Positions 9,641-20,661 of a stretch of 64,000 bases of DNA are shown one piece after another. The position numbers and the translations under genes are program-made. The DNA comes from Agrocybe praecox (Eukaryota; Basidiomycota; Agaricomycetes; Agaricales; Agrocybaceae), in NCBI GenBank assembly GCA_964017145.1, contig OZ024841.1, forward strand, positions 2,046,001-2,110,000, written 5' to 3'. Numbering within the stretch: the first letter of the stretch is position 1; the number at the start of each line of letters is the position of its first letter. The notes beneath the pieces were generated by a model. The model did not search any database. It was not told the origin of the DNA and worked only from the letters and a program-made list of their open reading frames with translations.

Positions 9641-12289
9641 TTATGCATAAGCAGAGCTCTCCAAACCCGCTTTACTCACCCTCCGCATGGGCTGCAGCGT
9701 CGTCTCATCTACCGGCGCTCGCCTTGCATGTCTGTACCTCCCACTCGAGTCCTTGATCTCCATCTCCTGCCCAGAATCGCCCATCACTCTTTCCAACAGC
9801 CCGCCGGCACTCATCGGGCCTCCAATACCACCCCCAACGCCGTCCATACCGATCGTGGGCGGTAAACTCTCCCGAATGTGCCCTCCCCGCCGGCTCGAGC
9901 CCGAAGCCATGGTATAACCCTCCGGTATACTATGCGGGATGGACATGCCCGAGTTGCCTTCAGTCCCCGTCCCACCACCCAAAGTCGATCCCGACGCGCC
10001 CGACGGTATACCAGACGAAGTACCCGATGACATAGTCATGGTAGGCTGAACCCCCACGCTCTTGCCTCCCAGTTCTTGTTCTTCAAAGTTCATGAGCACA
10101 GACACGAAACCGATGTTCGGTGAAATTCCTTTTCTGCGCTCGAGGACGAAGGCGTAGGCGCGCGAGAGCGTCCAGTGGTTCGCGTGGATGAGGTATGCCA
10201 TGACCGCAGTCACCGAACGTGATTTTCCCGCTTTGCAGTGTACATACGCCGGTGACGAGTGAAGGCGAGCATCGTCTATATGTTTTTAGAGTACCAGAGT
10301 AATAGAACAACACGATGAATTGATATTATCATGAGACAGCAAAAATGACTTACCGAGAATTTCGCATACTTCCTTGACACCTTTAGCAATGTTCTCCTCC
10401 TCTACTGTATCCCGCATTGGGATTTTGTAGTATTTATCGAATACCTCCTTTAACCTCAAACCATTGTCGTCATCACACTCTGCAGCGATATTCAAGATTC
10501 TCTTTACACCGAGATCTTGCAGAGCTGTAACCTGTTCCTCTGTGGTTAGCTCTGGACCCAGGAATAAAAAGTTGGGTAGAATAGTGGATATTGTGAACAC
10601 CGGGAAAGCTTCGTCTGTTGTTGGTGGGTCAAGTTCGGGTCGTGCTGTTCGTGGAGAAGGAGGGATGTTAAAGTTGAAGTGAGAATGAGGTTGTGCACGC
10701 GGTGTTCCAGGGGTATGTGGTGGTGTGTAATAAGGAGTCATATAATTTGTGGGATCGTTGGAAGGCGATATAGGGGTATAACGTGCCGAAGGCGGTGGGG
10801 AGTGATTGGAATACCTCAGGTTTAGATGTGATGGGGATAGCGGTACGTTGATGCTCAAAATGGGTACGTTGAGGGTCGCTGAACGAACTGGTTTTGTGCG
10901 GACATTGAGTTTGGGCAGGGCGGAAGTATTGATGCGTTCTAAGGATTTTTGAGTATCGAGTTTTCGCAAGTTGGGAGCACTAGGACGACGAGGCGGGGGT
11001 GGCCTTCGGAATCCTATTGAAGAAGGTGGCGGTGAGGGGGTATGGTCTTCTACCAGCTGCGAACTCTGCCCTCTGGACGTACTTATAGCTGGCATCATTG
11101 GCAAAGGAGATCGGGGGATTTGGGGGGAAGGAGGGTTTAAGGAAACAGTTGACGCTGGCTCGATCTCGGGGAGTTTCTTTGAACGGAAAGCAGTTAGGGT
11201 GTCTATTTGCAACAGACCAGCGGCAAGGTTTTTCTTAAACCCTGGGGATGCATTGGCTGGAGGGGTATCTACTTCGCCTTCGGCTACCACAAGGGTTTCA
11301 AGGTCAGGATGATGACCCGCGCTTGATAAACCGCCTTCAAGATAATCAACACTCCCACTGCCCAGTAGCGGCACGATGATAGGAATAATAGCCCAAGCCG
11401 TGATGCCCAGATTGTCCTTATCCTTTGGATCCATCTCATCGTCGTAGACAACGACATCGCCGTCCCAAACTCCACCAGGTTTCATCATATCATCCCACTG
11501 CGTTTTACCCCTCTCTGTGGTTGTGAATTGTTTGAGCGCATCAAGACTCGGCAGACCACCACCTGGTCTCCTACAGCGTTTGAGAATAAGTGAGGGAATT
11601 GCAATATTGATGCTATGCCGGAGATGGAACGATTGATGAGATGCGAGGGGGCGTGTATCGATGAGCAAGGGGCGCTTGGCAGATAATAAACGATTGTAGA
11701 GTGTTTTTGGTGATATGGAACACGGCGTAATAGAGGAGACGGGTGGCGGGGGCGGCGGAGGAGCTGGTAAGGGGGGCGGATCTCTCGTGCTTGCCGGTGG
11801 AGTAAAAAAAGCGCTAAACGGCGTTTCTGAAGATGGGGTAAAGTAAGAAGTAGCAATGCTCGATGTTGGACTATCTGGTCCTGTACTTGAGAACGGCGAT
11901 CTGTTAATGACTGTGTTGATGTCGACTTTGGGTAGATTACTTCGCGAACGAATCGGCCGCAGACGTAGATTCTTCTTCACACTCTGACGCAGCTGCTGCA
12001 GAGCGACAAGATCTTGAGTTATATCATCCGGCAAGGGATCTTCATCTGAAGATATGAGCTTGCGAGAGGACCTGCTGGGGGAGGAAGTGTCTGAGGTATC
12101 TGAATCTGAGAGCTGGAGAGTGTCCTCAAAGACATCGTCGCTGCTGTCGGAGAGGCGAAGAATAGGCGAGTCACGCTCGAGCTGGATTGCAGGACCCTTC
12201 TTCTGTATTGCCTTTGTCAGATCAATCTTTGGCGGTCTAAAGCGCTTTGGACCGGGTGACGGAGTCTCTGAGCTGTCTTGGGAAGGCAT
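9641..12289 (-). CDS. Dual-specificity (MAP kinase type) phosphatase with rhodanese-like domain
   Basis: Predicted Tyr/Thr phosphatase, most likely acting on a MAP kinase. Two exons (12289-10354 and 10275-9641) give about 856 residues. The N-terminal ~190 residues are disordered, Ser/Pro-rich, with a poly-Pro run. KKNLRL at residues 105-110 fits a MAPK docking (D) motif. A rhodanese-like domain follows at about 190-335 (RPLLIDTRPLASHQSFHLRHS, GDVVVYDDEMD). No Cys is seen where an active rhodanese would have one, as in the non-catalytic CH2 domain of MAPK phosphatases. After another disordered linker the DSP domain starts near 565 (ISTILPNFLFLGPEL) and has the HCxxGxxR loop VHCKAGKSRS with catalytic Cys near 659. 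The tail is Gly/Ser-rich. Architecture suits Msg5/Pmp1-type fungal phosphatases, larger than the yeast proteins. It sits inside the P1-P5 cluster with no evident functional tie. Confidence 0.88.
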
Positions 12290-13119
12290 TACAGTAAAGA
12301 AAAGAGACGATCGTATGTGAGAGCACAGCGGCGATGATTCATCTTCTCACCATCATTCCTCCGCATCTCCTACGTTGTCAACGCGATAAACATTTCCCAC
12401 AAAGGCAACTCATAATTAATCCCTGATCATTATTTCTGTCATGTTTCACTGAAGGAGGTATATGTGGCTCCCATCCCTGCAAGACCTACTCATGACAGTT
12501 CTAACAGTTATAGTATGAGATCGCCGCAATCCGGCTCAATACTATGGGGCATTCTAGGAATAGTGCAGTGAAAACGACTACACCAGGAGGGGTGACTTTG
12601 ACAAGGACATCGAAATACAGTCAGCTAAGTGACAAGGAATCATCCATCTCCCGAACGGTGGGCTATCTGACCCATGTTCCTTCCACCGTACGACATCGGC
12701 CACTGTAACTACCGACAATCCTGCCTGAGCAAACGGGCGTCTATTTGAGCCGGCCTTAGGGTACAATTACTCGTACAAAGGGTTGTCTAGGTCGTAGGAA
12801 GACTATGTGGTCTGCCTAAGGAAATCAACGTGATTTCAACCAACTGGACAACTCGAATGGCATAACGGTTTCAGACTATTTACGTTGTATGGATATCATT
12901 CTAGGTCTAGCTATCCGTCACCTGTATGATTTTTCTGGTGATTTGTCTCACAACAAGTTGGTCTATGGCATGTGTTTTTCAGCGTACTTGACTTCGTGAA
13001 AATAGGGGAATAATGCTTGGTGCGCAGTGCACGGTGGCATTGGTATCGTGACGTCCATTGCAAACTTGTTTCAGTGCTGGCTATCCATTCCTCTTTCTTT
13101 CAAATCCCCCGAACACCCC
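12290..13119. other. Divergent promoter region, phosphatase / P2
   Basis: About 830 bp between two divergently transcribed genes. No convincing gene was found; short frames at 12578-12766 and in the P2 leader do not resemble anything. It should carry both promoters. Confidence 0.5.
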
Positions 13120-14453
13120 ATGGCCTCTTCCCAGAATCCCGCCCTCCTTCGTCCGATGCAGGAGCGTGTAGACGAGCTGAGCAAGACGCAGCTAGAAATG
13201 ATGCGCATGCAGAGGGAAATGATGGGTGTGATGCTGAGTCTGAGCTTGCGTCTGGATTCAGCACTGGCGAGTGGGGATAGGAAAAAAGACATTACAGATC
13301 CCACTCCTACTACCCTAAGCAATTTTATTGACCTGAGCTTAGACGATGGAGAGCCAAATGATCAAGGAAAAGGGAAAGGAAAAGGACGCGAAATCATTGC
13401 TAGTGGTAGTGCTGGGTCTAGCCAACAACAAAGTGGAGGTGTATGCGCAGAATCGAATAAAGAGGTACTCAAAGCTGTCGCGTCGCTCTCAACTCGTCTG
13501 GATCAAGTCGGCAAAAACGTCGATTCGCTCCTGAAAAGTGTAAGCGTCCTGGAACGTAATAGGACTTCCGCGGTATCGGCGCCTGTTCAAACACCTGCTG
13601 CCAATCCCGTTCCCGTTCGTGCTCCTGCTGGTCCCTCTTCCGCTACACCATCTGCTGCTCCTATAGTCCACACTGCTCTAGCACGCGCGTCTGCTCATGA
13701 CAAAGCTCCTGCAACTTTAATTTCGAACGGAACTAGTGCATCGCGTTCTGACAGAACAATAATTGGCGCGTCGCGTCCTGCCCATTCTGACAGTCGTGGC
13801 ATAGCAAATTTAGCAACGGTGACTTCCGCAAGCACAAACCCACAAGCAAATGAACACTCGCGAAAGAGGGCCAGAGTAACATTCGATCTTGGTTCCAACT
13901 CTGAAGCAGAAATAGAGGGGGGTCTGACTAGGTGGGATTACGGTTCCGTCGTTGGAGCCGCGACCTTCTTCAAGTACGCACCACCATCGTCGTCAAGAAA
14001 TTTCCAATTCAAGGGTGGAGAGTCAAGCAGGACACCACAAAGTGTATCCACCACGCGACAAAATCAGACCCAGCCGGGTACGATTTTCTTCAATGAATAA
14101 AAAAGATGATATACTTACGCAGTTAATTTTTTCAAATAGATGCTGTGACTACAACTCCTCTGGGTGCTGCAGAACTTTATAAGGCTTCTACTTATGCTCC
14201 TGCCAATAAAAAAGCACGACACTCCAAAAGCATGGACGATCTTCGTAGTACAGAACATAAGGAAACTCGAAATCGCATTGACAGCACAACGTTGTTTGAC
14301 CCAATGTTCGCAATTAGTATTAGGGATTACGGTGCCACGGATATTTCTCGAGGACACAGAACCAGCGCTAGTAATGATCGGCACAAGCACTCCAGTCACC
14401 AAAGTGGGAAAAGTCATAGTGCAAGTCACGAAAGAAGCAAAAGGCGTCATTAA
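13120..14453 (+). CDS. Paralogue P2: Met-rich helix nuclear-type protein
   Basis: Second member of the family, function unknown. Exon 1 (13120-14077) and exon 2 (14140-14453) join in phase 1 to give about 423 residues. The ATG at 13120 starts MASSQNPALLRPMQERVDEL, directly before the conserved core KTQLEMMRMQREMMGVMLSL. Unlike P1, P3 and P4 it lacks the Cys-x-Cys segment. Instead it has a GKGKGKGRE basic run and then KEVLKAVASLSTRLDQVGKN, which aligns with the later helical part of the other members. A long Ala/Pro/Ser stretch follows. The basic patch SRKRARVTFD precedes the intron. Exon 2 has another patch (ANKKARHSKS) and a Ser/His/Arg tail ending SHERSKRRH. P2 is closest to P5. It is predicted to be mostly disordered and nuclear, which is inference. 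Confidence 0.72.
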
Positions 14454-14785
14454 TTTCATACGTTAGAACCTATTTCAACCAAATTTCACTCGTTCGTACT
14501 GTATTATCATCGAAAGCTCAGATAGTACCATAAAATACATCCCAAAAAGAAATTTTCGCAAATTTCCGATTTTTGTTTCAGAGGGACATACTTCGAGCGC
14601 TTGTGAATTATAGCCTTACGTGACAAACGCGTGATCAATTGAACGCGTTATATTCACTGCATCTAATCGTAGTCAGGGCCCTCTTTTAACCACGAGCCTT
14701 CACGACCGTATTGCTTGCAATCTTCGAGTTCACTAACGGGAATTTATACTAGATCCTGCCACTGCCACTCCATCCAACTCGCAGC
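14454..14785. other. Intergenic: P3 promoter region
   Basis: About 330 bp between P2 and P3, AT-rich near P2. It should contain the P2 3' UTR and the P3 promoter. No gene is seen. Confidence 0.5.
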
Positions 14786-16531
14786 ATGTCTTTACCAGGT
14801 AGCGTCAGCGTTCAAAGGTCCACCGGTGAACATGAGCACAATACTATGCCCCCCCGAGAGCGAGAACAACAACAGAACTTTTTGACACTGCTGCGACCGG
14901 CAATGGTGCGCGTAGACGAGCTGGGTAAAATGCAGACGGAAATGATGCGTTTGCAGAGGGAGATGATGGGAGTCGTCTTGAGCCTGACTGTGCGCATTGA
15001 CTCGATGGCGACAACTCAAAGACACAGTGGGAATGGGGACGCGCCAAATCCAGCTAACATTGTGCCTCCAAGTCAGGCGACGGATAATAAGCGCCCGGGA
15101 TCAGACCCGACAGGCCGAAATAAGAAGACAATCGAGAACGATGCGGGAAACGAACACGAACGGCAATGCCATTGCAAGATTGGCGAGACTTTGAAGGAAT
15201 CGATCTCCAGAGGAGTGATAGAGGCTAAGGCCGAAATGCTTGCTAGTATCAGCGCTCTCTCTGACCGCGTCGATATAACCAGTAAGGGCGTAGCTAAGCT
15301 TCTTAACCTGAAGGGCCACTCTTCCCTTTCTCCCGCTCTGTCCCAGGAAACCTTGACTTCTCATCCGATCACGACAAACAGTGAGCCGCGCACGAAGACA
15401 ACTCCCATTACAGCAGAGATAGACCTAATATCGCAGCCTCAACAAAGCTCGCGGAAGAGACGTCGAGTCGATTTTGAAAGAGATATTGATGCTGTGATGG
15501 ATGAAAGAAACGAAGATCCTCTGTCGCTGCAAGCACCCACGAAACAATCCGAGGCGAAATGCAAGCGAAGTAATATTCTGGAGAGGATGGAAAGCTTGCA
15601 GATGGAAGTACAGGAGTTATTGGAAAGAATTAGAGATCCTGCTGCAGAGCCCTTTGACCCTGAGAGGGATTTAGGTTTGCAGCATTTCTATCAAGTCATG
15701 AATTTATACTGACATATCATGTCAATGATTTTTAGCTGCACCACCATCTTCTACCATCGAAACAGAAGCTCATTCTCCTTCCAGGACTGCTAATACTGAA
15801 GCAAGGTTCGCCCCTGCCTTAGGAGTGGGGGGTTCTTCTCCTTCAAGTGCCAATGACATTCCACATGCTGCTCCAGCCAATCAGTCTGACACGACGATAA
15901 CAGTCGATAGCGACACTGAGCGTGCTTCCAACTCGGAAAATGGCAGTAGAGTCTACAATACTGCAGGCCCAACGACCGACCGACCGATATTAGCACCGGC
16001 TCTTTTCCCTAATCAACAAATTACTACGAACACAGATATAGAGCAATCCCGCCCCGCCTTTTTATTCGGTATTGCTAAGCTCATGTTTAACAGGGGAACT
16101 CCTTTGCCACCATCGCTTACCGGCATCCAGGTCTCAAAGTATGATCATAGAAAGTCTTCGTGGGCCTTTATCGAGCTCTCTGAGAAGGTGGGTTCCTTCA
16201 GGCTCGCAGGCAGAGATGTGGATCTATTACGGCTTTGGATGGTAGTGGTTGAGAATGGGGGTGCTAAAGCTGTATGTTTTCTCTTATTATTCGCCCGACT
16301 GCAATTAAACGAGAACAACAACAGATTACCTCTTCTGACGCTTGGGCTCGCATTTTACCGCATTTCGATTTGCCAGAGCGCTTCCCTGGATCACAGACAA
16401 ACGACCCTTCAGCCTCAGTGGCTTTTACTCTTTCCAAACACTACTGCTCTATTTTATATCCATATGAACTGCTGTATCAGAGGGCTATCCAAGAGCAGAA
16501 AAACAAAAACGAAATGCAACTGGAGCACTAG
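14786..16531 (+). CDS. Paralogue P3: family core fused to ARID/BRIGHT DNA-binding domain
   Basis: Three exons (14786-15674, 15736-16271, 16325-16531) add up to 543 codons plus stop without a frame break. Residues ~25-75 carry the family core (PPREREQQQNFLTLLRPAM, ELGKMQTEMMRLQREMMG), then a Cys-x-Cys segment (QCHCKIGETLKESIS), ALSDRVDITSKGVAKLL, the NLS-like patch SSRKRRRVDFE, and a second helix ILERMESLQMEVQELLERI. The first intron is phase 1 as in the other members. From about residue 402 the protein has ARID features: FLFGIAKLMFNRGTPLPPSL, a ~20-residue insertion, GRDVDLLRLWMVVVENGGAK, then SSDAWARILPHFDLPERFP and LSKHYCSILYPYELLY. ARID domains bind DNA and occur in SWI/SNF subunits such as Swi1. 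P3 is therefore probably a chromatin-linked DNA-binding protein. Its partners are unknown. Confidence 0.8.
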
Positions 16532-16942
16532 TGACGACCGGAGAGCCCAAGTCTGACAGTCTATAGTACGTTCAACTTGTATGTAACTATCATTTGGAAT
16601 TTCTTCCTTGCGGTTTTCATAGCGAGAATATTATGTATGGCGGAATAATATTCCTATGAAACACATTTAATTGTGCGAAGAGTAATATTAACCTACCAGT
16701 TGAAGCCAATGAATTTTTTTCCCCAACTCCTAAAGCGTGATACTAATAATAATGCCCGCCTCTCCGAGAAGCTTCCCTTACGTCTCACGCCTTGCCTTAC
16801 CGGGGGTTGAATTCGAAGGGGTCACACGCGCGTTATAAAAGCACCAACTAATCGCAACCGGCTCTTTTGTTAACCACTCGTTCACAAGTGTTCTGTGGCT
16901 CGTTGAAATCCAGCCATCGAACCTTCCTCCCAAGGTCTCTCT
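16532..16942. other. Intergenic: P4 promoter region
   Basis: About 410 bp between P3 and P4. GTTATAAAAGC near 16833 contains a TATA-like TATAAAA, roughly 110 bp before the P4 start codon. No gene is seen. Confidence 0.45.
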
Positions 16943-18060
16943 ATGTCAATTAGTAATAGCACTTCGAACCTCAATGCGGCTCGAGAGCGAGAACAACTGT
17001 CAAACCTCCTTACACACCTACGTCCTGCGATGGTACGCATGGACGATCTGGAAAAGATGCAGACAGAGATGATTCGTATGCAGAGGGAGATGATGGGGGC
17101 TGTCCTGAGCCTTACCCTGCGAGTGGATGCGATGGGAGCAGCTCAAAACCAGGCAGTGGATAATAGGCGCCCAGAATTCGGTGTAATAGACCCGAACGCA
17201 AAGAAGTCCGAGAAACAACACTGTCGCTGCGAGATTGACGGGACTTTGGAGGAATCAATTTCCAAAGGAATATCAGTGGCCAAGGCTGAAATACTCGCTA
17301 GTATCAATGCGCTTTCTGACCGCATCGATGTACGCGGCAAGGATGTGGGCAAACTTCTCAGGTCTGCCCAAGGAACGTTAGGCCCTCCAAACCATTCATC
17401 GGGCGCTTCCGCCCCTGATAATACCGCTATATCGGTGCCTGTATACATACCCGAAAACCAAGCGGGAATTAACAACAATGCGAAAGGTGCGAAAAGGCCT
17501 CAATCCAAGAAGAAACGCAGAAAAGGTCTTCAACTTGACGCCGGTGCCGCTACTAAAGGGTTACCATCCAACGGTAACAAAGTGGGTACAAGTTATGATA
17601 ACTCAACGGTGAAAGAAGGTGTGTAAATCATTATTACTTGGTTATCTGTAACAACAATCTCGTGTTATCCGATGCTTACTATTCGTAAAATTTGCTGCTA
17701 GTAACTCAAGAGACTACGCAAACCACGCATACAGTCATTTTGTCCGCGGTTCCTGCGCTTGGTGTTGCTGTTGGCGCTTCTTCCAACGACAATAGTCAAC
17801 TTCTTGCGGTTAATAAGTCTTTGGGTTCTTCTGCTGTTGCCGTCGACTCCAACCTTTCATCATCAAGCATCGAAGACATCAAGCCCCTTATAGGTCACCC
17901 ACTTGTCTCTGCGGCCCATGTACAGCCGCCACGAAAAAAGAGAAAGCTACAAGGTGGTGCTTACGATGATGGTCCCTCAATGCCGTCTGGGCATACATTA
18001 TTGCAACCCCTTGTGCCATCAGGCTCTGCGGCGACTGCACTGCCAGTGATCTCTTTATGA
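16943..18060 (+). CDS. Paralogue P4: Met-rich helix nuclear-type protein
   Basis: Fourth member. Two exons (16943-17618, 17702-18060) joined in phase 1 give about 344 residues. It begins MSISNSTSNLNAAREREQLS, followed by HLRPAMVRMDDLEKMQTEM, IRMQREMMGAVLSLTLRVDA. Next come HCRCEIDGTLEESISKGIS with Cys-x-Cys and AEILASINALSDRIDVRGKD. It is closest to P1 over this stretch, sharing MGAAQ and RRPE...VID segments. One basic patch (KKKRRKGLQ) is in exon 1, and a second, PRKKRKLQGG, which resembles the SV40-type NLS, is in exon 2. The rest of exon 2 is Ser/Ala/Val-rich without a domain. No ARID-like region follows: the protein stops at 18060. Confidence 0.72.
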
Positions 18061-19199
18061 CTCGGAATTGAAGTCATAAAAATCAAAGGGAAACCCAAGG
18101 TAACTACAGATTAATATGTGATAGTATAACCATAATCTGACAAACCCACTTACATAAAACATTCGAAGATTAGGACCCAAGAGCTACTTTTGCGCGGATA
18201 GATAGATGGCAAAAAAAGTTATTAACCTACAAAAAATTGAGAGTTCAATGTATAACAGAGTGTAATGTATCAAATAAAAGAGATGAAGGACAAGATAATA
18301 TACTCCTAGTTTGTTTCATGAGCCTAACGAGTCACATCCTTGATCCATAGGACCCCGTGAAGGAGAAGTGGAGTCCGAGGTGAAAATTCCGTGAAATTTT
18401 ATAGAACAGGTTTAAACATTTTTGAAGTAATAGCATTGATAGTAGATTACATTGAGTTACCCATCCTTGTATCTGTACGTAGAAGAAGAGGGAATATTAT
18501 ACTTATATATGCCTTTTATCAGACATTTGGTTCTTTGAACTTGTTTTACCAGCAAAAGTGTAACGTAGGACTTGTATAGAATTTTATGGAGCGCGGAGGC
18601 CTTCTCAACTTGAAGGTTTGAAGAGGAGGTGCTTCATTAAGCTTAAGACGCGTTTGATCGCCGGTACTCATTCACGTGATGGTTTCTCGGTTTCGAATCC
18701 TGTCGGACCTAATACTCTAAACTTACGTTCTTCCGAGTCATCTACCTGCATTTAATTCACATCTTCTACCCAACAAGGATCACAATTATAGGTACAAACA
18801 TTGCATAATGGTCCTAGTATGCCTATGAATGGGTAAGCTCTGACTGGTTGCTGTATGGTTTGAGAAAAGCAGTAGCTGATTAATATGCATCGTTTTTACT
18901 TCCAGGCAACAACGATTGTAATTGAAGACCATGCAGATGGGTCTACTTAGAAGTAGCCTCGCAGCACTCTGGAGATACGTTCAGCTTTCTTCGAAAAATA
19001 GCACTACCAAGTCCTGTGGCTCACGTAAATCGGCCACGAAGTACTCTTTACCCAAGACAATCAACCTTCCGCCTTAGTCAACCAATGGCAGACAATCTCA
19101 CAATTGCTGCTGAAGACGTTGCATCGTCACATGCGATCCTTAGAAGGACTGTGCAGCCCCGTTGACTACCAGAGGACAGAACGGTGCTGTTGAACACGA
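18061..19199. other. Intergenic, no clear gene
   Basis: About 1.1 kb, AT-rich up to about 18600. No long frame, domain or repeat was recognised. A 62-codon frame at 18391-18579 lies in the AT-rich part and has no supporting signal. Confidence 0.5.
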
Positions 19200-19660
19200 A
19201 TGCGTCTCCCAGATCCTATCAATCCAAGTGAAATATGTTGCTATACATCGGTCGGGGCTAGTGTTCCAGTGAGTAATATCATTCGCGGATACTGTTATCA
19301 TTTACCTGACGTATTTAATATAGGCCGTAGTCGTGTTTGGCGGACGGTTGCTCAGTTTTACTCCACACTTTGAAAATGCATCTTCCAGGAACGTACACGG
19401 GACCTTCATGTTCACAGAGATCAGTGAGTGGGTCTGTTTTGGAAGCAACAGTCATAATCAAACCCTTTCACACTAGTCCAGAAATCAAAACTCGTGTTTA
19501 CATGTACGGACTCTGGGAAGAAAACGAGGGTGAGACCACCAGTGGTTACGGTGGCTTATCTATTCCGTGGCATTTCTTGGACAACATAGAGAGACATCAA
19601 CATCTCGATCTTTCCGAAAAGATCAACACACCCCCCGAAAAAAAAAGGATTTATATTTGA
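19200..19660 (+). CDS. Possible small hypothetical gene
   Basis: Weak call. An ATG at 19200 opens MRLPDPINPSEICCYTSVGA. A plausible 51 bp intron (GTGAGT...ATATAG, about 19272-19322) leads to AVVVFGGRLLSFTPHFENAS. A downstream frame, KTRVYMYGLWEENEGETTSG then LSIPWHFLDNIE, ends at 19660. How the last two segments join could not be settled because the obvious GTGAGT donor does not keep the frame. It may be a pseudogene. No family is recognised. The neighbours are P4 upstream and a convergent secretory protein gene downstream. Confidence 0.25.
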
Positions 19661-19824
19661 CATTATCATTCCATGGTTCTGATATCAAGGGACCACACAA
19701 GGTTTCGTGCAAAAATATGTAAGATTTGGAGTGGAATTTCTTGCTAAGTGAGTCCCAATCAAATCATTATCGTCTTAACTGACTTTTTCTGTCTCAAGGG
19801 CATCCGTTTGTCTTTTTTTGGATA

Positions 19825-20661
19825 TTAATCTTTCATGAAGAATCGACATAAAATTACAATCAGCCCTATACCGGCTAAGACTTGTACCAGTTTGCTGCTC
19901 CGCCATACAGTCACATTTATGTTTATCGTGATGCGACTGTTAATCGCAGTATTTGATAACGGCGGTGCTGATATCGTTTTTGTTGACGGCGCGAAGTTGG
20001 GGACGTTGACGGTGGCGAACGCCTCCACGCTCCCTGTGAACGTTGTTGTTACAGTTGAAGTGCCCACTACTCTGGCGCCTTCTGTTGTTACAGGGAACTC
20101 CACTTCCTCAACGCATTCACCACTTTGTTGCTCGAGGTTCATGGAGCATTCCATAGAACTAGCAGGATAGATTTCGCCAGTTTCTGGATCTAAAGACGTA
20201 GCACGAGGATTTGAGGCTTCCATTGTTGATGGGCCTTGCTGAAAATTGACTGTGGTCAAAAAGATGTCAGGTCAGAAATCTGATCTAGAGCGACAAGAAT
20301 AAATAGCTTTCCACTTACATGTCTTGGTGACAGGTGTGCTAATAATTGTTTTTGGATCCTGGCCACTCTCGTGAAGGACAACTCGGGTATACACATCCAC
20401 CTCCTGGTACCTCGTCATTCCACTCGCCCCTGGACCTAACGCCGTAACAGGGACTGTGCTCCCAGCCATTTCTGTCGAAGTATGTTCGCCTACTACGGGG
20501 GGGTTGACCCTATACAGAGTCACTACCGCTGCGTTGACTGCGCCGGGCGTACTAGTAAAGCGTATGTTTGATGAATTTAAGTTGATTTGCTTACCGGATT
20601 GTGATAAGGACACGATAATGACTACCAATCGCAAAATACTGGACCCAAGACTTCCAGACAT
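19825..20661 (-). CDS. Small secretory/cell-surface protein with C-terminal membrane anchor
   Basis: Function unknown. Three exons (20661-20595, 20537-20319, 20249-19825) give about 236 residues. The N-terminus is hydrophobic (SILRLVVIIVSLSQS) like a signal peptide. The mature part is rich in Thr, Val and Ser with no domain recognised, and the C-terminus has one TM segment, VLAGIGLIVILCRFF, with a short basic-acidic tail (MKD). The first intron is 57 bp, a multiple of three and free of stops, so retention would insert 19 residues right after the signal peptide. An ATG at 20736 would add a second hydrophobic stretch; I prefer 20661. Similar small Thr/Val-rich proteins are common in mushroom genomes (recollection of a type, not a match). 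Confidence 0.6.

Noticed and set aside
9142..9648. 168-codon and 123-codon minus-strand frames rich in Phe, Ser and His
   Set aside because: They arise from the purine/pyrimidine tract and are compositional artefacts; they overlap in different frames.
10971..11312. 113-codon frame antisense to the phosphatase gene
   Set aside because: Shadow of the Pro/Ser-rich coding strand.
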